From assembly GCA_028697725.1 (NCBI GenBank), contig JAQVEG010000009.1:1-64000 (forward strand): a stretch of 64,000 nucleotides of DNA, in the 5' to 3' direction. Both the position numbers and the translations under genes were made by a program. The notes beneath the pieces were generated by a model that saw only the letters and a program-made list of their open reading frames with translations, searched no databases and was not told the origin of the DNA. Origin of the DNA: Anaerostipes sp. (GTDB lineage: Bacteria > Bacillota > Clostridia > Lachnospirales > Lachnospiraceae). Shown here in pieces: positions 51,280 through 60,365 of the stretch (position 1 is the stretch's first letter; every line of letters begins with the position of its first letter).

Positions 51280-52137
51280 TTATATTGTTGCTGCAATTTC
51301 TTTTAAATTCTTTAACCCTTCAATTGCTAACTCTTCTCCTGTATCTGCAAACTTTCTCCAAATAGCACAATTTCCACTTAACTCTTCAAAACTTGGGTCA
51401 AAGGATTCAATCACAAGAGGACCATCATATCCAATATCCTTTAATGCCGTAAAGAATTCTTTAAATGGAACCAATCCTGTTCCTGGAATTCCTCTGTCAT
51501 TTTCATTTACATGGACATATCCTAAATACTCTTTTCCACAAGTTTTTACAGCTCCTGAAAAACTCTTCTCTTCTCGAATCATATGGAAACAGTCCAAATG
51601 TACTTTTACATTTCCAGTTCCTACATCTTTACAGAACTGTACTGCATCTTCTGCAATATTTAAGAAGTGGGTTTCAAAACGATTGACGCACTCAACACAG
51701 ATGGTCACAGTTCCTGTTTCTTTGGCGTACTCTGCAACTTCTCTCATACATCCAACCCCCCAGTCCCACTCTTCTTTGGTTCTAGGTTTCTTTGTCAAGT
51801 ATCCCCATCCTGCATAGTTTACTCCGCCAAGAATCGGAGCACCTAATTCATTACAAATATCTACGCATTCTTTCATTGCCTGTACTGCTGCATCACGAAT
51901 CTCTTTTTCTGGAGAAATTGGATTCGTTTCTGCTGTTAATGTTGTGGTACAAATACAGTCAATTCCAACTCTTTCAAGCTCTGCTTTTACCTGCTTCCTT
52001 GGAAATGTAAATGGATTTGCAATGGCAAAATCAATAGTTTCAAACCCTAGTTCTTTTGCTTTTTCTATAATCCATAAATCTTTTTCACTGTAACTTTCTG
52101 CCCATATAAACGTATCAACACCAAACTTAAAATACAT
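51280..52137 (-). CDS. Tagatose/psicose 3-epimerase-like sugar epimerase
   Basis: A 285-residue TIM-barrel of the AP-endonuclease-2 family. The metal ligands of D-tagatose 3-epimerases are recognisable: Glu in CVECVNRFETHFLN, Asp/His in VHLDCFHMIREE, HVNENDRGIPGTG and Glu in VIESFDPSF. The family epimerises C3 of free or phosphorylated ketoses. It is 9 nt before dhaK. It may convert the transported ketose to one the aldolase accepts. Confidence 0.87.
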   Translation of the reverse strand: MYFKFGVDTFIWAESYSEKDLWIIEKAKELGFETIDFAIANPFTFPRKQVKAELERVGIDCICTTTLTAETNPISPEKEIRDAAVQAMKECVDICNELGAPILGGVNYAGWGYLTKKPRTKEEWDWGVGCMREVAEYAKETGTVTICVECVNRFETHFLNIAEDAVQFCKDVGTGNVKVHLDCFHMIREEKSFSGAVKTCGKEYLGYVHVNENDRGIPGTGLVPFKEFFTALKDIGYDGPLVIESFDPSFEELSGNCAIWRKFADTGEELAIEGLKNLKEIAATI

Positions 52138-52172
52138 GATTTACCTCCTTATTGGTTTTCTTTAAGATATAA

Positions 52173-52203
52173 AAATAGGCCCTTTGGGGACTATGCCCCA
52201 AAG
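52173..52203 (-). terminator. Hairpin between the bicupin and epimerase genes
   Basis: CTTTGGGG and CCCCAAAG close a 6-nt loop, followed by GGCCTATTTTTA on the minus strand. Probably a partial terminator inside the operon. Confidence 0.6.
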
Positions 52204-52246
52204 AACCCATCTTTTTATGGCATATTACCTAGTTTTGTTTTTATTT

Positions 52247-53161
52247 CTACAACTCTGTAATAGCAAAGACAACTTTAACTGGTTTATTTTCAAAATTAAC
52301 CAATTGATATTTTGTTCCAGCTGGTAAGAAGAATGTATCTTCTGGTTCCATTACAAAGCTTTCTTGTGCATCTACAAGATTTACAGTAACAGGACCATCA
52401 ATACAATAAAGTGCTCCATCCCCTTTATGACTGTCTGGATCTGAACAACGTGGTCCATATCCTCCAGCAGGTAAAATGAATTCTCCAAAATGTCCATAAT
52501 CATTACTTGAAATAAATCTCATAAGCATTGGATGTGTTGTTCCATGTACATTATTTAATTTTTCAAAATCACGAACAGCATAAACATCTCCATTTTTTCT
52601 AGGTCCTTCTGGATCTACTGGCCAATGCCCAATATCATCGGTACATCCTTGACGAGAAATGTCTTTAATGTAATTTCTCATATCTGGAAGATTATCATTA
52701 TTTGGTCCTTTATAGAATTTTGTTTCTGCTTCTGTTGGAATCACTGCTGGTGGAATTGATTCACTCCATGCTTTTGGTGTAATAAAATAAAGAATTCTTG
52801 CTTTCTCGTCAGAGAAGTTATGACAGCAATGCCATGCTCCTTCTGGCATCCATAAACCTTCTCCTGTTTCAAGGTAAGCAAATTGTCCATTTCCACTTCT
52901 TTGAACAACTGGTCCATTTAAAATGTAGTAAGACTCATCTCCTGGATGAATATCAAGTGGTGCAAACACTCCACCTGGTCCTAATTCATAAATACCTAAC
53001 ATAAATGTATCTGTTGTAATCATTGTAAATGTATTGTCTGAAGTCAATGCATTATCTGGTGGATAAAGCGCAGTAGAATAATCTTGCTTACGAATTAACA
53101 TAGGTTTCTTTTGATCTGGTTCAAATGGAAATTTTCCCATAATATCAAATAATTTTGCCAT
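52247..53161 (-). CDS. Bicupin protein of unknown function
   Basis: The start MAKLFDIMGKF (304 residues) has CAGGAGA before it. Two cupin barrels: the first at about residues 60-125 (DIHPGDESYYILNG, EGAWHCCHNFS) and the second at about 215-300 (FGEFILPAGGYG, ALYCIDGPVTV). The first barrel keeps His/Glu metal ligands. Sugar isomerases and oxygenases both use this fold. It directly follows the PTS permease, so it probably acts on the imported sugar or its phosphate. No specific reaction can be assigned. Confidence 0.75.
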   Translation of the reverse strand: MAKLFDIMGKFPFEPDQKKPMLIRKQDYSTALYPPDNALTSDNTFTMITTDTFMLGIYELGPGGVFAPLDIHPGDESYYILNGPVVQRSGNGQFAYLETGEGLWMPEGAWHCCHNFSDEKARILYFITPKAWSESIPPAVIPTEAETKFYKGPNNDNLPDMRNYIKDISRQGCTDDIGHWPVDPEGPRKNGDVYAVRDFEKLNNVHGTTHPMLMRFISSNDYGHFGEFILPAGGYGPRCSDPDSHKGDGALYCIDGPVTVNLVDAQESFVMEPEDTFFLPAGTKYQLVNFENKPVKVVFAITEL

Positions 53162-53188
53162 TTTATATCTCCTGTTTTCTTGATTCAA

Positions 53189-54226
53189 TTAAGCTTCTTC
53201 TGTTTCTGGTTTTGTAACAAGAACAACTAATGCTGCAGAAATTGCTCCTGCGATTAATAGTGTGACAAAGAATGGAATTACTTTATTCATTGCAAATACT
53301 ACAAACACACCACCATGAGGTGCACGGATTGTAATTCCCCATAAGTAAGAGATAACTGCTCCTACCGCTGAACCTGCCATGTAACATGGAATATATTTTA
53401 GGTTCTTAGCAGCATAAGGGATTGCAAATTCTGTAATCATACATAATGCTCCTGCAAAACATCCTGCGATTCCTGATCTATCTTCGTCTGTAAATTTCTT
53501 AGGTGCTACACACATAGCTAATGCCATAGCTAGTGGTGGGGCACAACATGCTACAAAGTTTGCAGCCATTGGTGCATAGTTTCCTGTTTCCATGCAAGCC
53601 AATGCGAATGCATAAGCAACCTTATTACAAGGGCCACCCATATCGAACGCTAACATACATCCTTGAACAATTCCAAGAAGCACTAAGTTTCCTGTTCCTA
53701 AGCTGTTCAACATTTTTGTTAATGTTTGTGTTAATGCTCCTAAAGGTCCACCAATTACATAATGCATTAATAGACAAATAGCCGCACATCCGATTACTGG
53801 TATAATTAATGTTGGTAATAATGATCTTAATACATTAGGAATTGGAAGTTTCTTCATTGCATTTACAAGATATCCTGCAATAATACCTGCAATCAAAGCT
53901 CCAATAAATCCTGAGCCATATCCCATTCCCCAAGGGTCTGTTGCCATCCATCCACCGAACATACCAACAACAATTCCTGGTTTATCAGCAAGTGAATATG
54001 CAACATATGCTCCTAGAATTGGTACCATAAATGTTCCTAGTCCGATTTTACCAATCCAGAAGATTGTTGATGCAAAGTTTCTTCCCGGCTCTACTGTATT
54101 CGGAATGTTATATCCTCCTAACAAGAATCCAAGTGCTACCAAAATTCCTCCTGCTACCACGAATGGTAACATGTAGGAAACCCCCGTCAAAAACGCTTCT
54201 TTAATATCCGCTACTGTATCTTTCAT
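53189..54226 (-). CDS. PTS fructose-type EIIC permease (second system)
   Basis: A 345-residue EIIC with about nine helices. Landmarks: LADKPGIVVGMFGGWMATDP, FDMGGPCNKVAYAFAL and RAPHGGVFVVFAMN. It belongs to the same family as the EIIC at 32912-33997 but is distinct. It is read after EIIB and before the bicupin. Confidence 0.92.
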   Translation of the reverse strand: MKDTVADIKEAFLTGVSYMLPFVVAGGILVALGFLLGGYNIPNTVEPGRNFASTIFWIGKIGLGTFMVPILGAYVAYSLADKPGIVVGMFGGWMATDPWGMGYGSGFIGALIAGIIAGYLVNAMKKLPIPNVLRSLLPTLIIPVIGCAAICLLMHYVIGGPLGALTQTLTKMLNSLGTGNLVLLGIVQGCMLAFDMGGPCNKVAYAFALACMETGNYAPMAANFVACCAPPLAMALAMCVAPKKFTDEDRSGIAGCFAGALCMITEFAIPYAAKNLKYIPCYMAGSAVGAVISYLWGITIRAPHGGVFVVFAMNKVIPFFVTLLIAGAISAALVVLVTKPETEEA

Positions 54227-54270
54227 TTGCCTTACCGTCCTTTCAAATATTTATTTTTTCTCTCTTTTTA

Positions 54271-54573
54271 CTATCTCCGTTCACTAAAAATAATACTTGG
54301 GTCCTTTATAACCTCGTGTGGTTTTGTCTGAAAAATCTTGTCTTTATAAGCGTCAAATCTCTCTACCTTTGTGATTCCAACGTCGTTGGCAAACACTATT
54401 AAATCTGCTTCTTTGATATCTCTGTCTCGTAGTTTGTCTTCGATTCCCAAAGCCCCCTGTTTCTCAACTTTACATTGATGTCCCTGTGCCTTACAAACCT
54501 TTTGAATTGCCTCTGCTGCCATATAAGTGTGTGCAATACCTGTTGCACATGATGTAATTGCAACTACTTTCAT
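54271..54573 (-). CDS. PTS fructose-type EIIB (second system)
   Basis: A 100-residue phosphocarrier with the active Cys in VVAITSCATGIAHTYMAAEA (about residue 8). It is 44 nt upstream of EIIC. Confidence 0.92.
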   Translation of the reverse strand: MKVVAITSCATGIAHTYMAAEAIQKVCKAQGHQCKVEKQGALGIEDKLRDRDIKEADLIVFANDVGITKVERFDAYKDKIFQTKPHEVIKDPSIIFSERR

Positions 54574-54589
54574 AAGAAAACCTCCTCTC

Positions 54590-55057
54590 CTATAAATCTT
54601 TAATACCCTCTTGTAATTCCTTAAAAGTATTTACGCGTTTTAATACTTCCCAGAATTCATCGTGGGCTAACATCCCTGCTAACGTAGACAGCACTCTCAA
54701 ATGATAATCATTTGCCTGATGATCAGAAATCGCTAACACAAATATGTATTTTACTTCTCCTGATTCTCCACATGATTCATAAATAAAAGGCTCTTTACAT
54801 CTACAAAAACCAATTCCTGGTTCCAGTACTTCTTTACATTTTCCATGAGGAATAGCAATCATGTTCCCCATGTAGGTAGGTCCTTGACTTTCTCTTTCTT
54901 CTAACGCCTCTTTAAATATTTTGGCATCAGAAACAATGTTACAGTCTTCAAATTTCTGAGTCATAAAATCAAACATATCTTCTTTATCTTTAAACGGTTC
55001 GTGATCTAACACAACCATATCTTCTAGTAAAGAATTTGCAATATCCGCATGCTTCAT
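54590..55057 (-). CDS. PTS fructose-type EIIA (second system)
   Basis: A 155-residue EIIA with the phosphorylated His in GNMIAIPHGKCKEV (about residue 69). It lies between the aldolase and EIIB. Confidence 0.92.
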   Translation of the reverse strand: MKHADIANSLLEDMVVLDHEPFKDKEDMFDFMTQKFEDCNIVSDAKIFKEALEERESQGPTYMGNMIAIPHGKCKEVLEPGIGFCRCKEPFIYESCGESGEVKYIFVLAISDHQANDYHLRVLSTLAGMLAHDEFWEVLKRVNTFKELQEGIKDL

Positions 55058-55069
55058 ATTGGCCCCTTC

Positions 55070-55948
55070 CTATTTTCCGTTCTTGAATGCTGAAATTACA
55101 TCTTTTGCATATCCTTTCATGAATTCATATGCTGCTTCTTGTAATTCATGGTAAGCAATCTTTCCTTCTGTTTCTGCCACCTTGTCGGCTACAAATTTCG
55201 TCGCTGCCTTTGCCATGTAAGAATAGTAATTTACTTTAGAGCATCCTGCTGTAATTGCATTTTGTACTTGATCAAATTCAACACCAGAAGCTCCATGCAT
55301 TACAACTCTACAAGAAGATGGAATTGCTGCTCTTAATTCTTTTACTCTGTCAATATCTAATACTGGTGCCTCTGCATAAATACCATGCATAGTTCCAAAA
55401 CATACTGCTAATGCATCACATCCAGTTTCTTCTGCAAATATTTTTGCTTCGTCTGGCTCTGTAAAAAACTTTTTAATATCTTCGTTGGTTAATACTCTGC
55501 TTTCAGCATCTCCATGGGTATCTTCTTCTGTTGATGCCATCACTCCTAATTCAGCTTCCACAGTCACATTTGCTGCATGTGCTAATTGAACGAATTTTTT
55601 AACATTGGCTAAATTTTCTTCAAATGGAAGGGCGCTGCAATCATACATAATAGAAGGGAATCCAACTTTAAGTGCTCTTACAACAAATTCATAATCACTA
55701 CCATGATCTAAATGAACACAAACTGGTACTCTTGCTTCTTTTGCATACTTTAACATAACTGGCCCGATTCTCTCGATTGGAATCAATGAATCATGTACTT
55801 GTGCATGATCAATAATAATTGGAGTATTTAATTCTTCTGCTGCACCAATGACTGCTCGAACAGTTTCTTCATTTGGTGTATTAATACAAGGAATTGCATA
55901 TCCCTCTTCTTCAGCTACTTTTAAAATTTCTTTCATGTTTACTAGCAT
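55070..55948 (-). CDS. Class II ketose-bisphosphate aldolase (copy 3)
   Basis: A 292-residue aldolase, MLVNMKEILKVAEEEGYAIP. Zinc motif VHLDHGSDYEF, then VEAELGVMAS, FGTMHGIYAEAP and VMHGASGVEFDQ (GASG in place of GGSG). It is the first enzyme gene after the regulator, which suggests it acts directly on the PTS product. Confidence 0.9.
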   Translation of the reverse strand: MLVNMKEILKVAEEEGYAIPCINTPNEETVRAVIGAAEELNTPIIIDHAQVHDSLIPIERIGPVMLKYAKEARVPVCVHLDHGSDYEFVVRALKVGFPSIMYDCSALPFEENLANVKKFVQLAHAANVTVEAELGVMASTEEDTHGDAESRVLTNEDIKKFFTEPDEAKIFAEETGCDALAVCFGTMHGIYAEAPVLDIDRVKELRAAIPSSCRVVMHGASGVEFDQVQNAITAGCSKVNYYSYMAKAATKFVADKVAETEGKIAYHELQEAAYEFMKGYAKDVISAFKNGK

Positions 55949-55977
55949 ATTAACTCTCCTTTTTGATTCAAAGTTTT

Positions 55978-57930
55978 TTACATCTTTGTCATTAATATTT
56001 TATAAATCTCTGTTTCATTTTTTGCTTCTAATAATTTTTTAACTGTATCTTCATCCCCAATTACTTCATAAAAATATTGAAAAAATCTTAATATCTCTTC
56101 TGACGAATCATAGTTGATTGCAATTAAAAATAATAGTTTAACTTTCTCACCATTATTCCAATTCACTGGATACTTTAACCGTAACATCCCAACTCCACTT
56201 TCCTTTACATATTCTTTATATGTATGTAAAATGGCAATTCCACTTCCAATGGTTGTTGGTCTTTCTTGTTCCCGTCGATACAGTTCCTCTGATAAATTTT
56301 TTTCTACATATCCTGCATCATATAAAAGATTAACAATGTAATCGATTGCCTCTTTTTCAGATTGTATCGTTATATCCGTTTGAATTAATGTCTGTGAAAA
56401 TGCTTCTCTCGTAGTACGCAATGCTTCTTGTAGTTTCGCGCTTTTCTCATATCGATCAATAAAACTTGAAATTAAATTAATATCGTTTTGAGAAATGTGT
56501 TTGGTTACTTCAATTGCTTTCTTACAGGTTCTTTTCAGTGGGACTGTGGAAATCAGAACTTCTTCCTCCACATCCTCATAATGATAATCTTTGATGTGTA
56601 TGGTTCTTTTAATATCCAGATCACAAACCTCTTTTTCAATTTTTACTTCTTGATATCTTGCCGAAAATTCATCCGTTGCATGAACTAAAACTGCAGTAAC
56701 TTTTCGATCAAAATCTAAAATCTGATTGTTAATTAAAAGTGCAATCCACGCAATTTCATCCTGTGTCAAAACAAATCCAAGATAATTTTCAATGTAGAAA
56801 ATATAACCCATACATACAGAGTAGATATTTTTCAATTGTTCCTGAACATCAATATGTAAATCGTCCCACTCTTTTATTTTAAGTTCCTGACGAATTACAA
56901 TCCTTTCAATAAAGGAACATACTTTATCAATTAGTTCTTGATTTTCCAAGGGCTGCTTTTTTTGAATGACTGTAGTTACAATTTCCAAGTACTCCGAAAC
57001 TACATCTTCATATTGTTCGCAATTAAATGGCTCGACTCTTTCACAGCTTTTCGCAACCATTAATTTTGCAGCAAAAAATTCATACTCATATTTCATGTAA
57101 CTTGCACTCTCTGTGCTGTTATCAAATGCTATCTTCGCCGCTTCAATGTACTCTGGCTTAATAAGGTCTAATTTTCTTCCATTGGAATCTTTAATAATAT
57201 TTTTTGTTTGTATCCTTTGAAGAGCAATTAATAAATATTCTGTCAGTCTGCAAAAAGATATATCAACAAAATGGATTCCCAAATATTCTTCTGCCTTTTG
57301 TAGAGAATTTTGAACTAGTAAAATATGTGCTTCTGAGTACCTATTCATAAAAAATGTAAATGCTCGTTTACTAATTCGGTAATCTAATTCTTCTGGCAGT
57401 TTGTCAATATAATCGTGTTTCCAATACTTTTGATTTTCCACAGACACAATTGCCTGCCTTAAATCAAATTCTTCACCTTTTAACTGAACACCTTGATTTC
57501 GAACTTTAATTAGTTCTATATCAAATCGTTTCAACTCCTCTTCTATGTTGTCCAAATCTTTCTGTACAATCTTTCTGCTTACACATAACTCATCTGCGAA
57601 CAGTTGAATTGTATAATTTGAAGGATAATAAAATAATGTATCTAGAATATAATTCCTTCGATAAAAAAATGACTCTGGACTTTTATGTGCATATTCATCC
57701 ATTTTAATTACTAGATTTTCTCTTTGTTCATCCGTTGCCACCAGTGACAATCCTTTTCTAGGTACTGTCAATAGCTTTGCCCCGTTTAACTCAATCTCTT
57801 CTCTAATATTATTTAATGAATGTTTAATACTACTTACCGAAAATCCTGTCATTTCAGAAAGTTCATCAGTTGTAATAAAGTCATACGCATCAACAATTCT
57901 ACGTATTACTTTTTCCTGTAAATTATTCAT
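55978..57930 (-). CDS. PRD-type regulator with EIIA domain (second system)
   Basis: A 650-residue protein. HTH (about 1-60; TTDELSEMTGFSVSSIKHSL), Mga-like HTH (about 80-145), two PRDs (about 175-285 and 295-400), EIIB-like remnant (about 410-485, VTAVLVHATDEF, no Cys) and EIIA domain (about 500-650; His in IAILHTYKEY). The first gene of the operon, so the regulator controls its own transcription unit. Confidence 0.9.
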   Translation of the reverse strand: MNNLQEKVIRRIVDAYDFITTDELSEMTGFSVSSIKHSLNNIREEIELNGAKLLTVPRKGLSLVATDEQRENLVIKMDEYAHKSPESFFYRRNYILDTLFYYPSNYTIQLFADELCVSRKIVQKDLDNIEEELKRFDIELIKVRNQGVQLKGEEFDLRQAIVSVENQKYWKHDYIDKLPEELDYRISKRAFTFFMNRYSEAHILLVQNSLQKAEEYLGIHFVDISFCRLTEYLLIALQRIQTKNIIKDSNGRKLDLIKPEYIEAAKIAFDNSTESASYMKYEYEFFAAKLMVAKSCERVEPFNCEQYEDVVSEYLEIVTTVIQKKQPLENQELIDKVCSFIERIVIRQELKIKEWDDLHIDVQEQLKNIYSVCMGYIFYIENYLGFVLTQDEIAWIALLINNQILDFDRKVTAVLVHATDEFSARYQEVKIEKEVCDLDIKRTIHIKDYHYEDVEEEVLISTVPLKRTCKKAIEVTKHISQNDINLISSFIDRYEKSAKLQEALRTTREAFSQTLIQTDITIQSEKEAIDYIVNLLYDAGYVEKNLSEELYRREQERPTTIGSGIAILHTYKEYVKESGVGMLRLKYPVNWNNGEKVKLLFLIAINYDSSEEILRFFQYFYEVIGDEDTVKKLLEAKNETEIYKILMTKM

Positions 57931-58039
57931 AGTGGCCTCCTATTCATAATCTGACAAACAAGAACCAGTTAGCTAATCTGTTTCATGTCTTTATCATAAA
58001 ATATGATTGTATTTTTGTACATACATTATAAATTTCATT

Positions 58040-58064
58040 TTTGCACCCTTTGAGTGCAAAAAAA
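58040..58064. promoter_or_regulatory. Inverted repeat upstream of the second PRD regulator
   Basis: TTTTTGCAC, 7 nt, GTGCAAAAA is a perfect 9-bp inverted repeat about 110 nt before the start. Candidate regulator site. Confidence 0.55.
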
Positions 58065-58087
58065 TGAAAACAATGATTATTACTACA

Positions 58088-58120
58088 TAAAAAAGGACCC
58101 TAATCCTTAGATTAGAGCCC
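58088..58120 (-). terminator. Terminator after spoVG
   Basis: On the minus strand CTAATC/GATTAG with outer G-C and G-T pairs, a 4-nt loop and then TTTTTTATG. Confidence 0.82.
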
Positions 58121-58134
58121 AACTCTTATTTATT

Positions 58135-58425
58135 CTATTCTTCTGGTTTTGTTGCGTCTACTGCCTCTCCTAATTTCATTGCTTCATACTGTTCCAAGAT
58201 TAATGACTGAATCATATTTCTTGTTTCCGAATTAATCGGATGTGCAATGTCTCGGTATTCTCCGTCTGCTGCTTTTCGACTTGGCATCGCAATAAACAAT
58301 CCTTTTTCACCTTCAATTACTTTAATATCATGAACTACAAATTCATTCTCAATTGTAATTGAAACAACTGCTTTCATTTTACCTTCCTTAGCCACCTGTC
58401 TAATCCGTACGTCTGTAATTTGCAT
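58135..58425 (-). CDS. spoVG: SpoVG, RNA/DNA-binding regulator
   Basis: A 96-residue protein with the family core: [40 protein letters not shown], and the C-terminal [13 protein letters not shown]. SpoVG binds nucleic acid and affects asymmetric division, cell-wall and virulence genes in Firmicutes. It stands alone and diverges from murC. Confidence 0.95.
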   Translation of the reverse strand: MQITDVRIRQVAKEGKMKAVVSITIENEFVVHDIKVIEGEKGLFIAMPSRKAADGEYRDIAHPINSETRNMIQSLILEQYEAMKLGEAVDATKPEE

Positions 58426-58487
58426 GTTGTCTTCCTCCTAGTTTCAATATCGCTTTTTTTGGTTCACAAGTTCACTGACTAAATAAT

Positions 58488-58516
58488 ATTATATCATCAT
58501 TTTCTGTAAATGTGAA
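58488..58516 (-). promoter_or_regulatory. Probable promoter of spoVG
   Basis: TTCACA (58511-58516), 17-nt spacer, TATAAT (58488-58493) on the minus strand. Three copies of GTTCAC (58462-58467, 58470-58475 and, inverted, 58512-58517) lie around it. Confidence 0.6.
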
Positions 58517-58648
58517 CAAAAATAACAGGTTATTTTTAAATTTTCTATTCATTTTAACCATTATTTATGTATGCTCATCCTATTTTTCCCATCATCTTAT
58601 TTATTTTTTTCTTATTTCTACCATATATTGTGTAATATTTTGTATCAC

Positions 58649-58677
58649 TTGCAAGAAAGATACTAGTAGACTATAAT
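58649..58677 (+). promoter_or_regulatory. Promoter of murC
   Basis: TTGCAA (58649-58654), 17-nt spacer, TATAAT (58672-58677). Confidence 0.82.
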
Positions 58678-58719
58678 TGAATAAAATAATCAATTTACGA
58701 ACAGAAAGGACATTATATT

Positions 58720-60102
58720 ATGTATCAAATAGATTTTAAAAAACCAATTCACATTCACTTTATGGGGATTGGAGGAGTCAGTATGAGTGGTCTTGCAGAA
58801 ATCCTGTTAAAAGAGGATTTTACTATTACAGGTTCTGATATTCATTCTACCCCAATTACACAAAAGTTAGAATCATTGGGCGCTAAGATTTATATGGGAC
58901 AGGTTGCTTCTAATATTACAGAAGATATTGATTTACTTGTGTATACTGCTGCCATCCATCCTGAAAACGAAGAATTCCAAGCTGCTGTTGCAAAAGGAAT
59001 TCCAACAATGAAGCGTTCTGTACTTCTTGGACAACTTATGCTAAATTACAAGAATTCCATTGCCGTTTCTGGAACTCATGGAAAAACAACGACAACCTCT
59101 ATGTTGTCTCACATTTTAGTTGAAGCAGCCACTGATCCTACCATTAGTGTTGGTGGAACATTGAATCTAATCAAAGGAAATATTCGCGTTGGTCATTCTG
59201 ACATGTTTGTTACAGAAGCTTGTGAGTACACCAACAGTTTCCTCGATTTCTTCCCTAAAATTAGTGTTATCCTTAATATAGAAGAAGACCATATGGACTT
59301 CTTTAAAGATATTGATGATATTCGACATTCTTTCAAGCGATTTGCACAGATTTTGCCACCAGAGGGACTTCTTGTTTTAAATGGCGGAATTGATCATGTT
59401 TCTTATATAACAGATGAGCTAGCTGCTCCTTTTGTTACATACGGTATTGAAAATGATACTGACACTTATGTGGCAAAGAACATTTCTTATGATGAGTTAG
59501 GTCATGGTCATTATGATTTATATGAAAAGGGTGAATTTATTGGACAAATTTCTCTTCATGTCACCGGAGAACATAATATTGGAAATTCATTAGCTGCTGT
59601 TGCTGTTTCCCGCTTCCTAGATCTTCCTATGGATGCCATCAAAAAAGGTATTTTAGGATTCTCTGGAGCAAACCGTAGATTTGAACGAAAGGGAATCTGC
59701 AATGGATTTACTATAATTGATGACTATGCACACCATCCAACAGAGATTCGTGCAACACTTAATGCCTGCAAGAATTATCCACATAGAGAACTATGGTGTA
59801 TTTTCCAGCCACATACTTATACTAGAACCATTGCATTTCTTGACGACTTTGCTAAGGCTCTCAGCTTATGTGACCATGTGATTTTGACTGATATTTATGC
59901 AGCCAGAGAAAAAGATACAGGTAAAGTTCATTCTAAAGATATTGAATCAAAAATGAAAGAACTTGGTGCAGATGTTACTTATATCAAAGATTTTGAAGAA
60001 ATTAAAAAATTTATTTTAAATAATTGCAAAAAAGATGATTTGTTGATAACTATGGGGGCAGGAAACGTTGATTCTATCGGAATTGACCTTGTAAATCAAT
60101 AG
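58720..60102 (+). CDS. murC: UDP-N-acetylmuramate--L-alanine ligase
   Basis: A 460-residue cytoplasmic ligase adding L-Ala to UDP-MurNAc in peptidoglycan synthesis. Rossmann start IHFMGIGGVSMSGLAEIL (residues 12-29), ATP loop VSGTHGKTTTTSML (about 113-126), central domain NIEEDHMDFF, and the C-terminal DDYAHHPTEIRATL. Usual length. It is followed by a terminator hairpin and the DnaA-box cluster. Confidence 0.96.
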   Translation: MYQIDFKKPIHIHFMGIGGVSMSGLAEILLKEDFTITGSDIHSTPITQKLESLGAKIYMGQVASNITEDIDLLVYTAAIHPENEEFQAAVAKGIPTMKRSVLLGQLMLNYKNSIAVSGTHGKTTTTSMLSHILVEAATDPTISVGGTLNLIKGNIRVGHSDMFVTEACEYTNSFLDFFPKISVILNIEEDHMDFFKDIDDIRHSFKRFAQILPPEGLLVLNGGIDHVSYITDELAAPFVTYGIENDTDTYVAKNISYDELGHGHYDLYEKGEFIGQISLHVTGEHNIGNSLAAVAVSRFLDLPMDAIKKGILGFSGANRRFERKGICNGFTIIDDYAHHPTEIRATLNACKNYPHRELWCIFQPHTYTRTIAFLDDFAKALSLCDHVILTDIYAAREKDTGKVHSKDIESKMKELGADVTYIKDFEEIKKFILNNCKKDDLLITMGAGNVDSIGIDLVNQ

Positions 60103-60258
60103 TTATCCACTTTATCCACAGGGTTATACACATTTTTTCACAAAAACCCTGTGGATTTCTTTTTTTCTTTTCCACACCTTATCCACATATATTTTTTGTG
60201 TATCTGTCGAATTCTAACGTATTGTGTCAACTTATCCACTTTATCCACTTTGTCCACA
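60103..60258 (+). other. Cluster of seven DnaA-box-like 9-mers
   Basis: All are on plus in the same orientation. Two match TTATCCACA exactly (60112-60120 and 60179-60187). TTATCCACT occurs at 60103-60111, 60232-60240 and 60241-60249. TTATACACA is at 60124-60132 and TTGTCCACA at 60250-60258. CTGTACACA (60262-60270) is a weaker match. This is the intergenic region between murC and the dnaD-like gene. Confidence 0.8.
60117..60170 (+). terminator. Terminator after murC
   Basis: CCACAGGGTT (60117-60126) pairs with AACCCTGTGG (60145-60154), followed by ATTTCTTTTTTTCTTTT. It overlaps two of the DnaA-box-like sequences. Confidence 0.75.
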
Positions 60259-60293
60259 ATTCTGTACACATTTTGTATGAAATTCCAGTGCTA

Positions 60294-60322
60294 TTTACAA
60301 TTTTATTTTACTAGGTTATAGT
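60294..60322 (+). promoter_or_regulatory. Promoter of the dnaD-dnaC-like pair
   Basis: TTTACA (60294-60299), 17-nt spacer, TATAGT (60317-60322), about 36 nt after the last strong DnaA box. Confidence 0.72.
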
Positions 60323-60365
60323 TAATTCAAACAGGATTTTAAGGATAGAAAGAGGGACAGTATTT

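Noticed and set aside
60103-60365. Calling the DnaA-box cluster oriC
   Set aside because: No dnaA, dnaN, rpmH or other origin markers in the window; reported as a cluster only.
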